64,000 nucleotides of DNA from Clostridia bacterium (lineage in GTDB: Bacteria > Bacillota > Clostridia > UBA1381), in NCBI GenBank assembly GCA_900751885.1, contig CAADTH010000029.1:77021-141020 (forward strand). The letters are read 5' to 3'. Each line of letters opens with the position of its first letter. Position 1 is the stretch's first letter. Under the pieces are notes generated by a model. That model made no database searches and was not told the DNA's origin. It saw only the letters and a program-made list of their open reading frames with translations. A program made the translations under genes and the position numbers. This document shows, in pieces, positions 51,871-62,466 of this stretch.

Positions 51871-54800
51871 TCAGTTGTTTATTTTCTTAACCATCTCAAT
51901 GACTTGGGTTATAATTCCCTTTCCATGTTGCGTCAAAGAGTCTGAAGCCGAGCCATCCGCCGACTTCAAATCCGAAAGAATCAAATCTGATAATGGCTTG
52001 GTGTAATGCTGATCCTTTGGCCAGTATTCCTTCAGCATAGAATCTGCCAAAGCATCTGCCGCCGCTTGTGCTTCTGCCGTACTTCCTCCTGCGTCTATGA
52101 CATCCTGATACGCCTTTCGAACCTTTGCCGTCATAAATTCATCGCAGATTGCGCCGACATCCAAAAATCCGATTATTTTATCATCCGTCTTGGAGCGTTC
52201 GTCATACACTGCCTTGTTGATGACATCATAATACAATCCGCGTGTCAAACGGCTTCCCTTAAATGTAAGAGAATTTTCGTCATAGGTATCGCCGCTCCAG
52301 CTTCCCTCAGAGGAATACGAGCCCAATATCACATACCCGCCCATATCTTCTACCGCGTCAATGTAATATTCCAAATACTCCTTGAACTGCGCGTTTGTGA
52401 CTGCCCCAGAGGAGTAGTTTGTTCCCCAGCCAGTCAGCGAGACCACGTCTCCCGGACGGATCGCCTGAAGTACGTCGTCAAATATTCCCTCTGTATAGTA
52501 GCTGGTAAGGTGTCTTGCACCACGTCCCTTGTTTTGGAAACCCATCGCATTGTAAAGCTCCGGATATTCTCCTGCGTTGCCTGCAAGTACATATGCCCAG
52601 GAAGGATTCTGTGCAACTGTGCTGTCGCCTGTGGAAATCCATGTCCGCTTTGCCCCGGCTGTTTTATCTTTTTGTGCTGTCACAGTCACAGATGCAAGCT
52701 TACCGGACACATTGATATCGAGCACCCCATCTCCTACCACTGCAACGCTATATTGCCCAGCCGACAAATCCGTATGGCTCTGCCCCTCTCTCTCTATACC
52801 AGGAATCGTGAACACACCCGTTTTCACTTCCTCAAAAGTAACCTTGCCCTGGAACGTCATAGAAATATCATATACCTTGCCCTTTTGTACCTTTACTCGG
52901 AAGGAAAGACCCGTTCCTTCAACATAATCACCGTCTAATATATTATCACCGCTTGTTCCTGCCGCCGTACTACCGACAATACCATAGCCCTTTTCATCGC
53001 TGTAAAGGTCGGATGGTGATACAGAGGTATACCCTTGTGAAAGTGTATTCTCTGCGCCGGAACCAAAGTCAAACTTCCAGTTGTACATATTTACCGTCAC
53101 GCCCCTTGAAAGTGCTCCCGATGTGGCGCGGACAGTAAACTGTGACGGAACCGCATTCGCCCCCACTGTCAGCTTCCCTGTATTTGCATCCAGCGTGATT
53201 CCATATGTGCCCGAAGGATTACTCACCGGCGTGGTGTTGGTTTTATCATAGATTGCATAGGCGACAGCCCCTGCCTTTGGTGTGCCATCTCCGCCGCGAA
53301 CCTCACCTGTAAACGTAAATTCCGTGTTGCCTTCCGCTGGAATCAGCAGGCTGTTTGGCGCGGAAGTAAATGCGAGACTGTCTGTTGTTCCTGTCAATTT
53401 CAGTGTGATTGTGCGCTTAATGCCACCGATATTCACAGAGATAGGCAGATTGCCCGACGCGGCGGTCTTGTATACAGATACTGTCGCAACCGCACTGTTT
53501 CTCGCATCTGGTACAATCTTTACATCCGCCGCCTGCACACCTGGGTCATCAATTGTCCAGACTGCTGTTCCAGTTGCCGGATAAGAATCCCCATTGGTGC
53601 CGTCCGCAGTAAATGCCTCTGCAGTCAATACTGCCGTAGCCGCGGTAGCACCTGTCGGGATTGTGATGTTTTCATTTGGAGCCGCGGTAAGTGTAAAGCT
53701 CACGTCATCACTCACGTTCGCCACAAACGCTGTCACGTTGTTAAAATCGATGTTGCCCGACGCACTGCTAAAACGATAGAAGGCCGGACCATCACATGCT
53801 GTATTGAAGTCTACAACTGCGCTCTCCCCTAATTTCTCTCCTGTCATGCTATATACCTTCGCATAGCATTTATCAGTAGATGGGTCTGCCGAAACAACAA
53901 TGCGGTACCATGTATCCGCCGTCGCATTTGCAATAGCTGTGTTATTGAGTTTAATCTTGCCGCCGCTGTAGGTTACCTGGAACGCTGTCACATTGTCAGA
54001 AGCTGCCGCTGTCTTTGTTGTAAGTGCAAAGCCGTTGTTTTCACCGCCAAAGCGTACATCCTGCGAAAAAATCGTCTGCTGTGTCACTGCATCTATTTCA
54101 TTTTGCGCATACGCTGTGTCAGCGCTTCCTCTTGCCAATCTCAGATACTTGCCGCCTGCTTCCGATTTCAGCGTCAGGCTCTCACCTGCTGACGTTCCCT
54201 GTGCAAGCCAGTTTCCTAAATATGCTTCTGTCTTACCAGAATATTGAGATACATACTCTCCAAAGCTTCCTGAAATATCCTCATATTCACTATAATTTTC
54301 TGTGTAGCCAGCATCCGGCAGAAGCTGTCCGCTTCCTTTGGATGTATCGCCAAGAATAATCAATGGACGCTCTATACTCAACGTTTTGCCCTTATAGGTA
54401 ACAGTCGCTTTCACTCTTCCATAGAAATTCATGGATGTGTTTTTCAGCATGAATTCAATGTCTGGATCATCCGTTGAATCTACTGTAACCGTCGCATATG
54501 TATCACAATAGCTTTGTGTGTTTGGGAATGCGCTGTTCAAGGCAAAGTCTCCTGCCGGATCGCCGGTCTGCTCTCCGCCCGGCTTCGTTCTAAATCCAGT
54601 AAATTCCCATAAAATCGTTGTATCCTCTGTCACACTAAAGTCAGATTTTCTCTCACCTATTGCGGAAAGGGCAATCAGGTTCGGATTAAAGCTTCCGTCT
54701 GCACTCATGACCAGGGTATCGTTTGCAGGAAAGCTCTTGAAGCCGACACTTTCTAATGTCTCTACATATCCGCTCTTTTTGCTGTACTGAGCCACAATGC

Positions 54801-57800
54801 TCGTATCCGCTGTAATCGGCATTGCATTCACTTCCGCTGTCGTGTACATCTTGTCCTCGCCGTTTACCTTCCAGCCAAGGAAGTCGTAACCAATTGTCTG
54901 ATGGTCTGTCAGGCTTACATGACTATTTTTCTTGATATAGTACGGTGTAATGGTTTGCAGTTCGTCTAAATCAGTCGTAACGGATACCTTGTAGTAAGTA
55001 GCCGCCTCTATCTCCTCCGGCTCTGCAAGGCGGAACGAGACATTGTCGATTTTCTGATGCGTACTGTCATTCTTTCCTGAGAAGAACAGCAGCTTTTTCA
55101 CATCGTTTGCCTGTGGGCTATCGCTCATATCTGCCTGACCTGCAAAATATGTCCTTGTACCATCATAAGAGGTAAGCTCAATATCGACCACTCTTTTGTC
55201 AAAGTTGCCTAATACCTTGACATGCATCCATTCTGTTGAGTCTGAAGGAAATTCAGTTGACTGAATAAGTGGCTCTCTAAAGTCTGTGGACGGACTGCTA
55301 TTGCTGATTTGTGTTTCTGGATTGTTGACAATAATGACATTCTTATCCTTCGGCATATCGAGCTTCAGCACATGACCGCCCTTATTGCTGATACTCTTGG
55401 CATCGTATGTTGCTGAAGAGGATAAAATCGCAAACTCACCCATCATTGCACTCTTGACTTTCTGGTCATCCTCTTTTGTCAGCGTGATATCCGCTTCAAA
55501 TACAAAATTCTGTGTAATCGCAGTCGGCAAATCCAAAATATAGGAACGTCCATTGCTTCCGCGGAACCGCATGTGCTTGCCAATTCCTTCCGTCACCGTA
55601 TCATTCACATTTTCATATGTTCCGGCACCGCCTGTATTTGTCCATCCATTTACACTTCCGTCTTCATAATCAATCGGTCCATACAAATAGGTAAGCGCTT
55701 TCTCGAGCGTAACTGTCGCATTTTGTGTGACCATTGTGCCGTCTGTCTTTGTGCCTGTCGCTGTGACTGTAATCACAATCGGCTCAGATATTGAGATTGC
55801 AAGATTCTTCGGAACAGTAATCTGATTTCCTGTAACGATAATGCCTTTTTCAGCTGATGCCGCGTCAACCGTCCAGGTGAAATCCTCTGCATAGACTGGA
55901 ATGACAGTTCCATCCGCATCCTTTGGGTCAACCACCGTCATGGTAATGACTTTCCCTGCATTCACGTCATAATCCTGTGTATCTCCATCCTGCGCCTGTG
56001 CTGTAAATGTCGCAAGCGAGTCCATCCACGCCTTATCACTGTCTACCATAACAGAGAATGTGCCGGATACTTTGTAATCCGTTCCATTCAGCACAGCAGT
56101 ATATCGCACGTTCGTAATCCCACCGCCCGGCTGACCTACTACCTGAATAGTACCTTGGATTGGATTCTCTACAGCGGCGGTTGCAACCGCAGGTTTTTCG
56201 GAAACTGCAGACAATAGCGACCATCCCCGCGGCAGGTTGACCGTCGTGGTTTTCGTGGTATTATCGCTGTCATTGATGCCTGTGATATCATCTGCCTTAA
56301 TCGAAGCCATCTCTGCTCCAGTCTCGTACTGGGTTACCTTAAAGTTATCCATAGCCACTCCGCCGATATTGGTGTTTGCTGTTGCAATGATGGCATTAAA
56401 CTGTGTTACAGCGTTGTTCAGCGCTGTTTCAGGAATCGTAACCGCAGTGCCGTCTGCCTTTGAGGTAATCGTTCCAGATATTATTTTATTATGTGTGTCA
56501 ACCAACAAGTCATATTTCAGCCATTGCGGCGCATCATCTTTAATGGCTGTAATTTTTTGTGTTGTATTATTACCATCAATCGTATAAATGACCTCTGATG
56601 ATTTGTTATATTGCGACTCAAAAATCAAATCAGAACCGCTATATAACCCCAGCTTTCCTGTTCTGGACGTCTTCGGCTCCATCACAGCCGGCTCAATCAT
56701 TTCATACTCGACCTTCAAAATCCCATCAAAACCATTCTCAATAGTCGCCGTAACTTTATCTCCTGTTGATGAATAATCACCAGTTCCATCTATATTCGCA
56801 TTACGGTTCATTGTAAGTGCGCCTTCATAATCCTTATAGTTGATATGATATGAGGTTTTGCTGCTGCTCTTGCTAAACGTCCATGATTCCGGCAGCTTGT
56901 CAAAGTTCTCTTCTGCCACCACCTTCGGCTCTTTTATCACGATTCCCTGCCCCGCTTCAAACTGTGCCGTAATCGTGACATCCTCGTCCGGCATGATAAA
57001 CGTGAGTGTATCCTCATCAATCGCAATGCCGTTATAGGTAAGGGTTCCCGTCTTCAATTGATACCCATTGTCAGGCTCAACCGTTATCTTCACCGTATCA
57101 CCCACAGCCGCGGTGCTCTTGTCTGCAATAATCCTGCCGCCTGTAATCTCGTTGTCAACAATGACCTTATTGTAAACTGGCGCATCTGGCGTCTGCGGCG
57201 TTTCCGTCTCCGTGCCGTCCGGCACAAAGTTCGACTCTTCCACTGTCACTGCATTGGCAAGCGGCTTCATTTGCCTTGCACCGCCCGGCGCATCCCAAAG
57301 GAACATTTTCGCATAGGACGCCTCCGGCACATTGTCCCAAATCAAGGTGGCTGTTACCGGCGCTGTGCAATTTTCAGTGGAATAGTCATTAAGCTGCATG
57401 GTGCGTGCTTTCAAGGACACAAGCTGACCCTCACTGCCATACAATGCAACAAATGTTTTTGCCTGAGGTGCATTCTCTATCCCCAGCCACTGCATCTGCG
57501 CCTTGGCAATCACCTTACCCTCGCTGAAATTCACCTTTAAATCTGCGTTATACAACGGATTTAGCTTCTCGTCGTCAAGCGTTGTCGTATATAGATTTCC
57601 AAACACCTCCGGAATCTGTATCCGAAGCCGTTCCGCAACAGAGCGTGCACAGTTGAGCGCACCGTTCGGGGACAAATGCAGTCCATCATAGGTAACTGCT
57701 CCTGTTGACGAATTGGTTTTTGTTGCAATGTACGGCGCCACGCCTTCTGAATTATTGCCGCCCAGTGCAGTGTAAAAATCACCAATCAAATTCCGGTTGT

Positions 57801-59037
57801 CAATTAGCGGCACCTGCATCTCCTGTGCCACTTTTTCCATTTCATCGCTATAGTATATCCTATATATTTCGCCATACCGTCCCTGCGGCGTTATCAGTAC
57901 CGGAACCGCTCCTTTCTCGCGCGTACGCGTCACCAGCGCGCGAAGATTGTCTCCATACTTTTCCTTTGTAATCGTGTGATCCTTTCGGCTTTGGTCATTG
58001 ATACCAAGCTGAATCAGATGATAGTCGCCGGGCTGAAGCCGCTTTTCCACCGCATCAAATTTATCATTTTTATTTTCGTTTTTTGGCTCCTCCAAATTGA
58101 GATAAATCTCTGTTGTATATCCCTGCACGCCGTAGTTTGCGGCAACAAATTCATCCTTTGGCAGAAACAGCGGCAGCATCTGTCCGATGCCGGCAAGATC
58201 TGTTCTATCAGGGTCATAGCCATACACAGTCGAATCTCCGCCGAAGAAGACATTGATTCGTCTTTTTTCCAGCACTGAAACCCGTTTCATCTCAACATAA
58301 GAAAGAGCAAATGAAGTATTGCTCGCATTTCCATTTCGTATTTGAAGATTTAATACGCTGTCAGAAACCATAATTTGCATATCGCGTACTTCATTCGTGT
58401 TAAACATATCATTGCCCATACACAGTCCTTCTGCCCATGGGTTGACTCTGCCGCTTCCGCCATTCATAATTGTGACAGCATATTCTCCATCCGCTACCGC
58501 CACATCAAAAGATCCTTCACCGCTTGTCTTAAAATAAACGCTGTCCTTCCCTGCGCCTGTGCCGCCGGACACTGCTTTATTTTCAACAAGCGAGCTGTCG
58601 GTAAAGCCATAGCCGTTTGATGCAAAATCCGTGGACGCATCTACGCCCGTCATCCCTGGCTCTACATCGCTCAGTGAGCCTAAGTCAAACTTGTAAACTG
58701 GTATTACCTCTACCGCCAAAATATCAGATAAATCAGAATAACTTTCAGCTGGAATTGTCACAGATGAGCTGGTTCCCTCCACTGTGTAAGCTGTTCCATA
58801 CTCCTGTCCCTTGTTTTTGACTACCACCTTATATGTAGTTGAGCCGTACTTGACAAGTGACGCGGTGTCGATCTCCTCTTTGTCAGGACTTTCTATCATT
58901 TGGCTGTAGCTTGACCCTTCCCCCATCTCAATCGGATTGACCCGGTCCATCGGAGTCTCAGCATATGCTGTGCCGATTAGCGATAACACAAAGACGGCAG
59001 ATAAACATGCTGATAAAATACGTTTTCTTACGTTCAT
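51871..59037 (-). CDS. Giant secreted protein with two GDSL/SGNH esterase domains
   Basis: A 2,388-residue exported protein, signal peptide 1-26 (ending AYA). First catalytic unit: a carbohydrate-binding-like beta domain (about 115-255) then an SGNH esterase (about 260-475) with GGDST (Ser269), NYGVQGY, LGIND (Asn347) and DGLHLSP (His454). The middle (about 480-2,000) has an InlB/bacterial-repeat segment near 640-715, several beta-sandwich domains, and another repeat near 1,330-1,400. The C-terminal unit repeats the plan: FDFGSG... beta domain, then GDSTV (Ser about 2139), GWGTNYSSG and DQHYT (His about 2344). GDSTV with these neighbours resembles rhamnogalacturonan acetylesterases, which deacetylate pectin. 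No anchor domain is visible. The ribosome site is GGAAGGGAA. Confidence 0.85.
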   Translation of the reverse strand: MNVRKRILSACLSAVFVLSLIGTAYAETPMDRVNPIEMGEGSSYSQMIESPDKEEIDTASLVKYGSTTYKVVVKNKGQEYGTAYTVEGTSSSVTIPAESYSDLSDILAVEVIPVYKFDLGSLSDVEPGMTGVDASTDFASNGYGFTDSSLVENKAVSGGTGAGKDSVYFKTSGEGSFDVAVADGEYAVTIMNGGSGRVNPWAEGLCMGNDMFNTNEVRDMQIMVSDSVLNLQIRNGNASNTSFALSYVEMKRVSVLEKRRINVFFGGDSTVYGYDPDRTDLAGIGQMLPLFLPKDEFVAANYGVQGYTTEIYLNLEEPKNENKNDKFDAVEKRLQPGDYHLIQLGINDQSRKDHTITKEKYGDNLRALVTRTREKGAVPVLITPQGRYGEIYRIYYSDEMEKVAQEMQVPLIDNRNLIGDFYTALGGNNSEGVAPYIATKTNSSTGAVTYDGLHLSPNGALNCARSVAERLRIQIPEVFGNLYTTTLDDEKLNPLYNADLKVNFSEGKVIAKAQMQWLGIENAPQAKTFVALYGSEGQLVSLKARTMQLNDYSTENCTAPVTATLIWDNVPEASYAKMFLWDAPGGARQMKPLANAVTVEESNFVPDGTETETPQTPDAPVYNKVIVDNEITGGRIIADKSTAAVGDTVKITVEPDNGYQLKTGTLTYNGIAIDEDTLTFIMPDEDVTITAQFEAGQGIVIKEPKVVAEENFDKLPESWTFSKSSSKTSYHINYKDYEGALTMNRNANIDGTGDYSSTGDKVTATIENGFDGILKVEYEMIEPAVMEPKTSRTGKLGLYSGSDLIFESQYNKSSEVIYTIDGNNTTQKITAIKDDAPQWLKYDLLVDTHNKIISGTITSKADGTAVTIPETALNNAVTQFNAIIATANTNIGGVAMDNFKVTQYETGAEMASIKADDITGINDSDNTTKTTTVNLPRGWSLLSAVSEKPAVATAAVENPIQGTIQVVGQPGGGITNVRYTAVLNGTDYKVSGTFSVMVDSDKAWMDSLATFTAQAQDGDTQDYDVNAGKVITMTVVDPKDADGTVIPVYAEDFTWTVDAASAEKGIIVTGNQITVPKNLAISISEPIVITVTATGTKTDGTMVTQNATVTLEKALTYLYGPIDYEDGSVNGWTNTGGAGTYENVNDTVTEGIGKHMRFRGSNGRSYILDLPTAITQNFVFEADITLTKEDDQKVKSAMMGEFAILSSSATYDAKSISNKGGHVLKLDMPKDKNVIIVNNPETQISNSSPSTDFREPLIQSTEFPSDSTEWMHVKVLGNFDKRVVDIELTSYDGTRTYFAGQADMSDSPQANDVKKLLFFSGKNDSTHQKIDNVSFRLAEPEEIEAATYYKVSVTTDLDELQTITPYYIKKNSHVSLTDHQTIGYDFLGWKVNGEDKMYTTAEVNAMPITADTSIVAQYSKKSGYVETLESVGFKSFPANDTLVMSADGSFNPNLIALSAIGERKSDFSVTEDTTILWEFTGFRTKPGGEQTGDPAGDFALNSAFPNTQSYCDTYATVTVDSTDDPDIEFMLKNTSMNFYGRVKATVTYKGKTLSIERPLIILGDTSKGSGQLLPDAGYTENYSEYEDISGSFGEYVSQYSGKTEAYLGNWLAQGTSAGESLTLKSEAGGKYLRLARGSADTAYAQNEIDAVTQQTIFSQDVRFGGENNGFALTTKTAAASDNVTAFQVTYSGGKIKLNNTAIANATADTWYRIVVSADPSTDKCYAKVYSMTGEKLGESAVVDFNTACDGPAFYRFSSASGNIDFNNVTAFVANVSDDVSFTLTAAPNENITIPTGATAATAVLTAEAFTADGTNGDSYPATGTAVWTIDDPGVQAADVKIVPDARNSAVATVSVYKTAASGNLPISVNIGGIKRTITLKLTGTTDSLAFTSAPNSLLIPAEGNTEFTFTGEVRGGDGTPKAGAVAYAIYDKTNTTPVSNPSGTYGITLDANTGKLTVGANAVPSQFTVRATSGALSRGVTVNMYNWKFDFGSGAENTLSQGYTSVSPSDLYSDEKGYGIVGSTAAGTSGDNILDGDYVEGTGLSFRVKVQKGKVYDISMTFQGKVTFEEVKTGVFTIPGIEREGQSHTDLSAGQYSVAVVGDGVLDINVSGKLASVTVTAQKDKTAGAKRTWISTGDSTVAQNPSWAYVLAGNAGEYPELYNAMGFQNKGRGARHLTSYYTEGIFDDVLQAIRPGDVVSLTGWGTNYSSGAVTNAQFKEYLEYYIDAVEDMGGYVILGSYSSEGSWSGDTYDENSLTFKGSRLTRGLYYDVINKAVYDERSKTDDKIIGFLDVGAICDEFMTAKVRKAYQDVIDAGGSTAEAQAAADALADSMLKEYWPKDQHYTKPLSDLILSDLKSADGSASDSLTQHGKGIITQVIEMVKKINN

Positions 59038-59142
59038 GGTACGTTCCCTTCCTTTCTATTTGGTCGTTCGTGAGAGCTTTATATGATATATTTATTGTAA
59101 CATATATGATAAAAAATAAAAATTATATAATATGATTTTTCC

Positions 59143-62100
59143 TTATCCAATATCATCCATCAATTCAATCCGAAATACATTTACCTTCTCATCATAACAA
59201 GATGTTACGCCAGGAATATAAGAGGCAACAGCATTGATTTCCACAATAAAGGTTCCATCCTCTTTTACATACGGTTCGCCGCCCATTAAATTTTCCTCGC
59301 CGTCAACCAGCAAATGCGTCCGCCCCTTTTCTGCAATGACCGTGTGTTCCTTTGTCTTGATTGTCAGCACAGCAGTGCTTTCGTCATATTCATAATCAAA
59401 TAATTCTGCTCTTTTCTCTTTTATCCGCTTGAGTATGTATAAAATCGGACTATATACACTCTCATGGTCGTAAATACTGAGAACTCCCCTGGTATCCGGC
59501 TCCTGACCGTCTACCAGCACCTTGCAGTATACCTTGTCCTCCGGCACATATTTCGCCGCATCGGCTTCCGGAATCGCTTCATATCTGTATACAGATATCG
59601 GGCTGTATTCTTCATAACACGGCTCAATATACTGCGGGAACTCCTTTGCCAGCGTATCCCTTGCTGCCTCTTTGCTTTTCAGTGTAATCTCTGATACCGG
59701 CAATCCTTTCATCGACGCCCTCAGCCGAATCGTGCCTGCCTCAAAGGTGGAACGGATAAATACCCTGTTGTTTCCGCATTCCGCATATACATACATTTGG
59801 TGAATCACGCTGTCATCGCGTCCATACCCATCAAAGCGTCCGCTGTTATATCCTCCCAGAAAGACGCCATTGCCCTCAAACGAAAAATCAATGCGGTCGT
59901 AGCAAAGCGGACATAACCTGCCATCCTGATCGACCACCTCTACATCCACAAACGCAACGTCGGCTCCGTCTGCTAATAGTCCTCTCGTTCCTGTATGAGC
60001 CGTAAGACGAATATTGGCAGGCTTTCCTGCCGTCTCAATCCAATCCTCTGCTACCACATTGCCGTGATAATCATAACCCTTTGCCAAAATGTTCCCCGAC
60101 TTCGTCACATCGATATCTTGAAACGGAAAGATGAAACTGTTTTCTGGCTCTGTGCAAACTCCGACAAGTTTCCCATTGACAAACAGCTCCACTCTCCCGA
60201 TTTCATAGCTTCCTATCACATAAACCGTTTTATGTTTCGGGTCTCGATATCCATATTCCGCCGTCTTTTCCCAGAAGACTCCGTTAAACACTTTCTTTGC
60301 ATAGCGGTAGTTATCTCCCTCTTCTTTGGGATAGTTCCAATGACCAATAATCTTAACCTTCGGACAAGGTGACTGGAGCGTTTGGAATACATCAAAGCTT
60401 TGCTTCTTTATGCGGACGGCATCGACCCGCCCACTCATTCTCGCATTTTCGCTGAATGCCTGACGCCCATGCTGTGCCGAATCCGTCCAGCAAAGCGCCG
60501 CCGCCGCGCTATATAAATTTTTCCCTGGACCGCCGATTCGGTCATTGAAAAATTCCGAATATCCCTTTGCTGTATGCAGGGCAAATTCCTCTGCTGTCAA
60601 GTCATAGCAGTCGCCGCCCACCTGTTTTCTGCCGCCGCGCCCCAGCCAGCGGTTATCATAGTCAAAATTTGGCGGTGAGAAATCATCCCAAACTCTTCTC
60701 GGCGCCTCATCTCTCGAATATTCTGTTTCTGTCACCGGCATCCGCTCCGACTGGAATCGTGCCGCATGGCGGTTTAACATTGTACCTACATATTCCGCCT
60801 CTTCCACGACCTCCTCTGTATTGATGGTTCTGCATCCCATAAAACGTCCGCCGCTTGGGTCGAGCTTCTCTTTTAACAGCCGCATCTGCCGCATATGCTC
60901 CTGATTGATTGAATTGTTTCCCGCTTCCCAAAAAACGATTGATGGATTATTACGGAAATAAATGATGATATCGCGCATCAGCTCCATGCGCTGATTCCAT
61001 TGTCTCCCGAAATTTTCCTGCTCCTTATCTCCAGCAGGCTGTGTACAAATAATTCCATAGCGGTCACAGGAACGGATATCCGCCGGACATGCCGCTACAT
61101 GCATAAATCGTAAATGGTTTGCGTTACTCTCTCTAATCAGTGTAGCATCGTAATCCCTCAACCAGTCTGTCGGCACGCCAATGACCGCCCATTCGTTGGC
61201 AGCCCGCTGCGCATAACCGGTAAGCCATACCTGCACGTCATTGATTTTCAGTCCTTCCCTTCCATCATAGGAAGCCTTGCGAAAACCTGTGACAGTTTTG
61301 ATGCTGTCTACTACTGTGCCATTGCAAATTAGATTTGTTACAACCGTATATAGATAGGGATCATCAATGGACCAAAAACGCAAATTACCAATTTCTTTTT
61401 TTGCTGCTATAACAGACACATTAGGCGTTTGCGTGTCGATTGGCGACACCTCATCCTCCGGCGCCGGAAAATATCCCTCTTCTGTCTTTCTGTATGCATC
61501 CTTCGGTGTAACAGTATGCTCTGGATATTTGGGCACTCCTTCTGCCGGCTTTATTGTTTCAGCTTCCGATGTGACTGCGCCCACCAAATTCCCCTGTGCG
61601 TCATAAATGTGGCTTTGCACAAGAGCATCAACCGGTGCCCCGGTTTCATTTCGAATTTCCGCTTCTATATGAATGACCGCCTGCTTTTGTGAAATACAAT
61701 AGTCGCTTCCATAGATATAGGTCCCTTTTGTTCTTAAATTACTGTAAATCGGCAGGGTCAAATAGAGCTGTGGTTTGATATGTAACGTGATATTCTTAGA
61801 CAGTCCTCCTACACTTGGATTAAAATCATTACAATTCCAAAAATGTCTTACGCCTCTATGTTCCTTTGGAATACGCTCCTCTTCTGTAAGTGACGCATAG
61901 AAGCTTCCCGGCTCTGCCCCCTCCATATTAGGAGTTTCTGCCGCAAAATAATCCAAATCCCTTGACGATGTATTATCTGTCGCAATCGCAATCAGATTAT
62001 CCCCGTCCTGTATGTATGCCGTTACATCGAAGGCAAACGGTCCCACTCCCGCTTCATAAAATCCTGCCATACGACCGTTTACATAGCAATAACAAGTCTG

Positions 62101-62466
62101 CCTTATCCCCTCAAACTCAATAATAACTTTTTTTCCGCTATGCTCCTTCGGCAAACAAAACCATTTCCGATACAGTGCAAAGGTTCTTTTTTGTCCGCTT
62201 CCTGCGTCTGAAATTCTTGAAACAAACAAATCCTTATCATTAAATGTGTGCGGCAATGAAACCTCTTCCCATTCTTCTTCTCTATAATCTGTTTCATAAA
62301 AAAAGTGCCCCGTTTTGTCTCTATTTTGACAAATTGCCTCTTTTAATGGAAACGCATTTGCTAGTTTGAAATGCCATTGATAATTAAAATTATATTCTCC
62401 TCCCAGACTTTTTTCAGCCTGACGTTCCTGAAATATCATATCCTCTGTCACTTTCTTTACTATCAT
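59143..62466 (-). CDS. GH2-family glycoside hydrolase with CuAO-N-like C-terminal domain
   Basis: A 1,107-residue protein without signal peptide. The GH2 order is seen: sugar-binding jelly roll (about 30-235, VSLPHTFNDKD, YCYVNGRMAG), immunoglobulin-like domain (240-400), TIM barrel (about 405-690), then more beta domains. The barrel has NPSIVFWEAGNNS: Asn518 stands where most GH2 enzymes have the acid/base Glu of GNE, with Glu514 close by; TETEYSRDE supplies the nucleophile (Glu582 or Glu580). The last 110 residues (LLVDGEENLMGGEPYV, IPGVTSCYDEKVNVFRI) resemble the copper amine oxidase N-terminal domain. Substrate unknown; the setting suggests pectin fragments. The ribosome site for the first ATG is poor; ATG at codon 10 is an alternative. 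Confidence 0.85.
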   Translation of the reverse strand: MIVKKVTEDMIFQERQAEKSLGGEYNFNYQWHFKLANAFPLKEAICQNRDKTGHFFYETDYREEEWEEVSLPHTFNDKDLFVSRISDAGSGQKRTFALYRKWFCLPKEHSGKKVIIEFEGIRQTCYCYVNGRMAGFYEAGVGPFAFDVTAYIQDGDNLIAIATDNTSSRDLDYFAAETPNMEGAEPGSFYASLTEEERIPKEHRGVRHFWNCNDFNPSVGGLSKNITLHIKPQLYLTLPIYSNLRTKGTYIYGSDYCISQKQAVIHIEAEIRNETGAPVDALVQSHIYDAQGNLVGAVTSEAETIKPAEGVPKYPEHTVTPKDAYRKTEEGYFPAPEDEVSPIDTQTPNVSVIAAKKEIGNLRFWSIDDPYLYTVVTNLICNGTVVDSIKTVTGFRKASYDGREGLKINDVQVWLTGYAQRAANEWAVIGVPTDWLRDYDATLIRESNANHLRFMHVAACPADIRSCDRYGIICTQPAGDKEQENFGRQWNQRMELMRDIIIYFRNNPSIVFWEAGNNSINQEHMRQMRLLKEKLDPSGGRFMGCRTINTEEVVEEAEYVGTMLNRHAARFQSERMPVTETEYSRDEAPRRVWDDFSPPNFDYDNRWLGRGGRKQVGGDCYDLTAEEFALHTAKGYSEFFNDRIGGPGKNLYSAAAALCWTDSAQHGRQAFSENARMSGRVDAVRIKKQSFDVFQTLQSPCPKVKIIGHWNYPKEEGDNYRYAKKVFNGVFWEKTAEYGYRDPKHKTVYVIGSYEIGRVELFVNGKLVGVCTEPENSFIFPFQDIDVTKSGNILAKGYDYHGNVVAEDWIETAGKPANIRLTAHTGTRGLLADGADVAFVDVEVVDQDGRLCPLCYDRIDFSFEGNGVFLGGYNSGRFDGYGRDDSVIHQMYVYAECGNNRVFIRSTFEAGTIRLRASMKGLPVSEITLKSKEAARDTLAKEFPQYIEPCYEEYSPISVYRYEAIPEADAAKYVPEDKVYCKVLVDGQEPDTRGVLSIYDHESVYSPILYILKRIKEKRAELFDYEYDESTAVLTIKTKEHTVIAEKGRTHLLVDGEENLMGGEPYVKEDGTFIVEINAVASYIPGVTSCYDEKVNVFRIELMDDIG

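Noticed and set aside
52006..52938. A 310-codon frame on the plus strand inside the giant esterase gene.
   Set aside because: No ribosome site, cysteine-rich low-complexity translation, and it is the shadow of a strongly supported gene on the minus strand.
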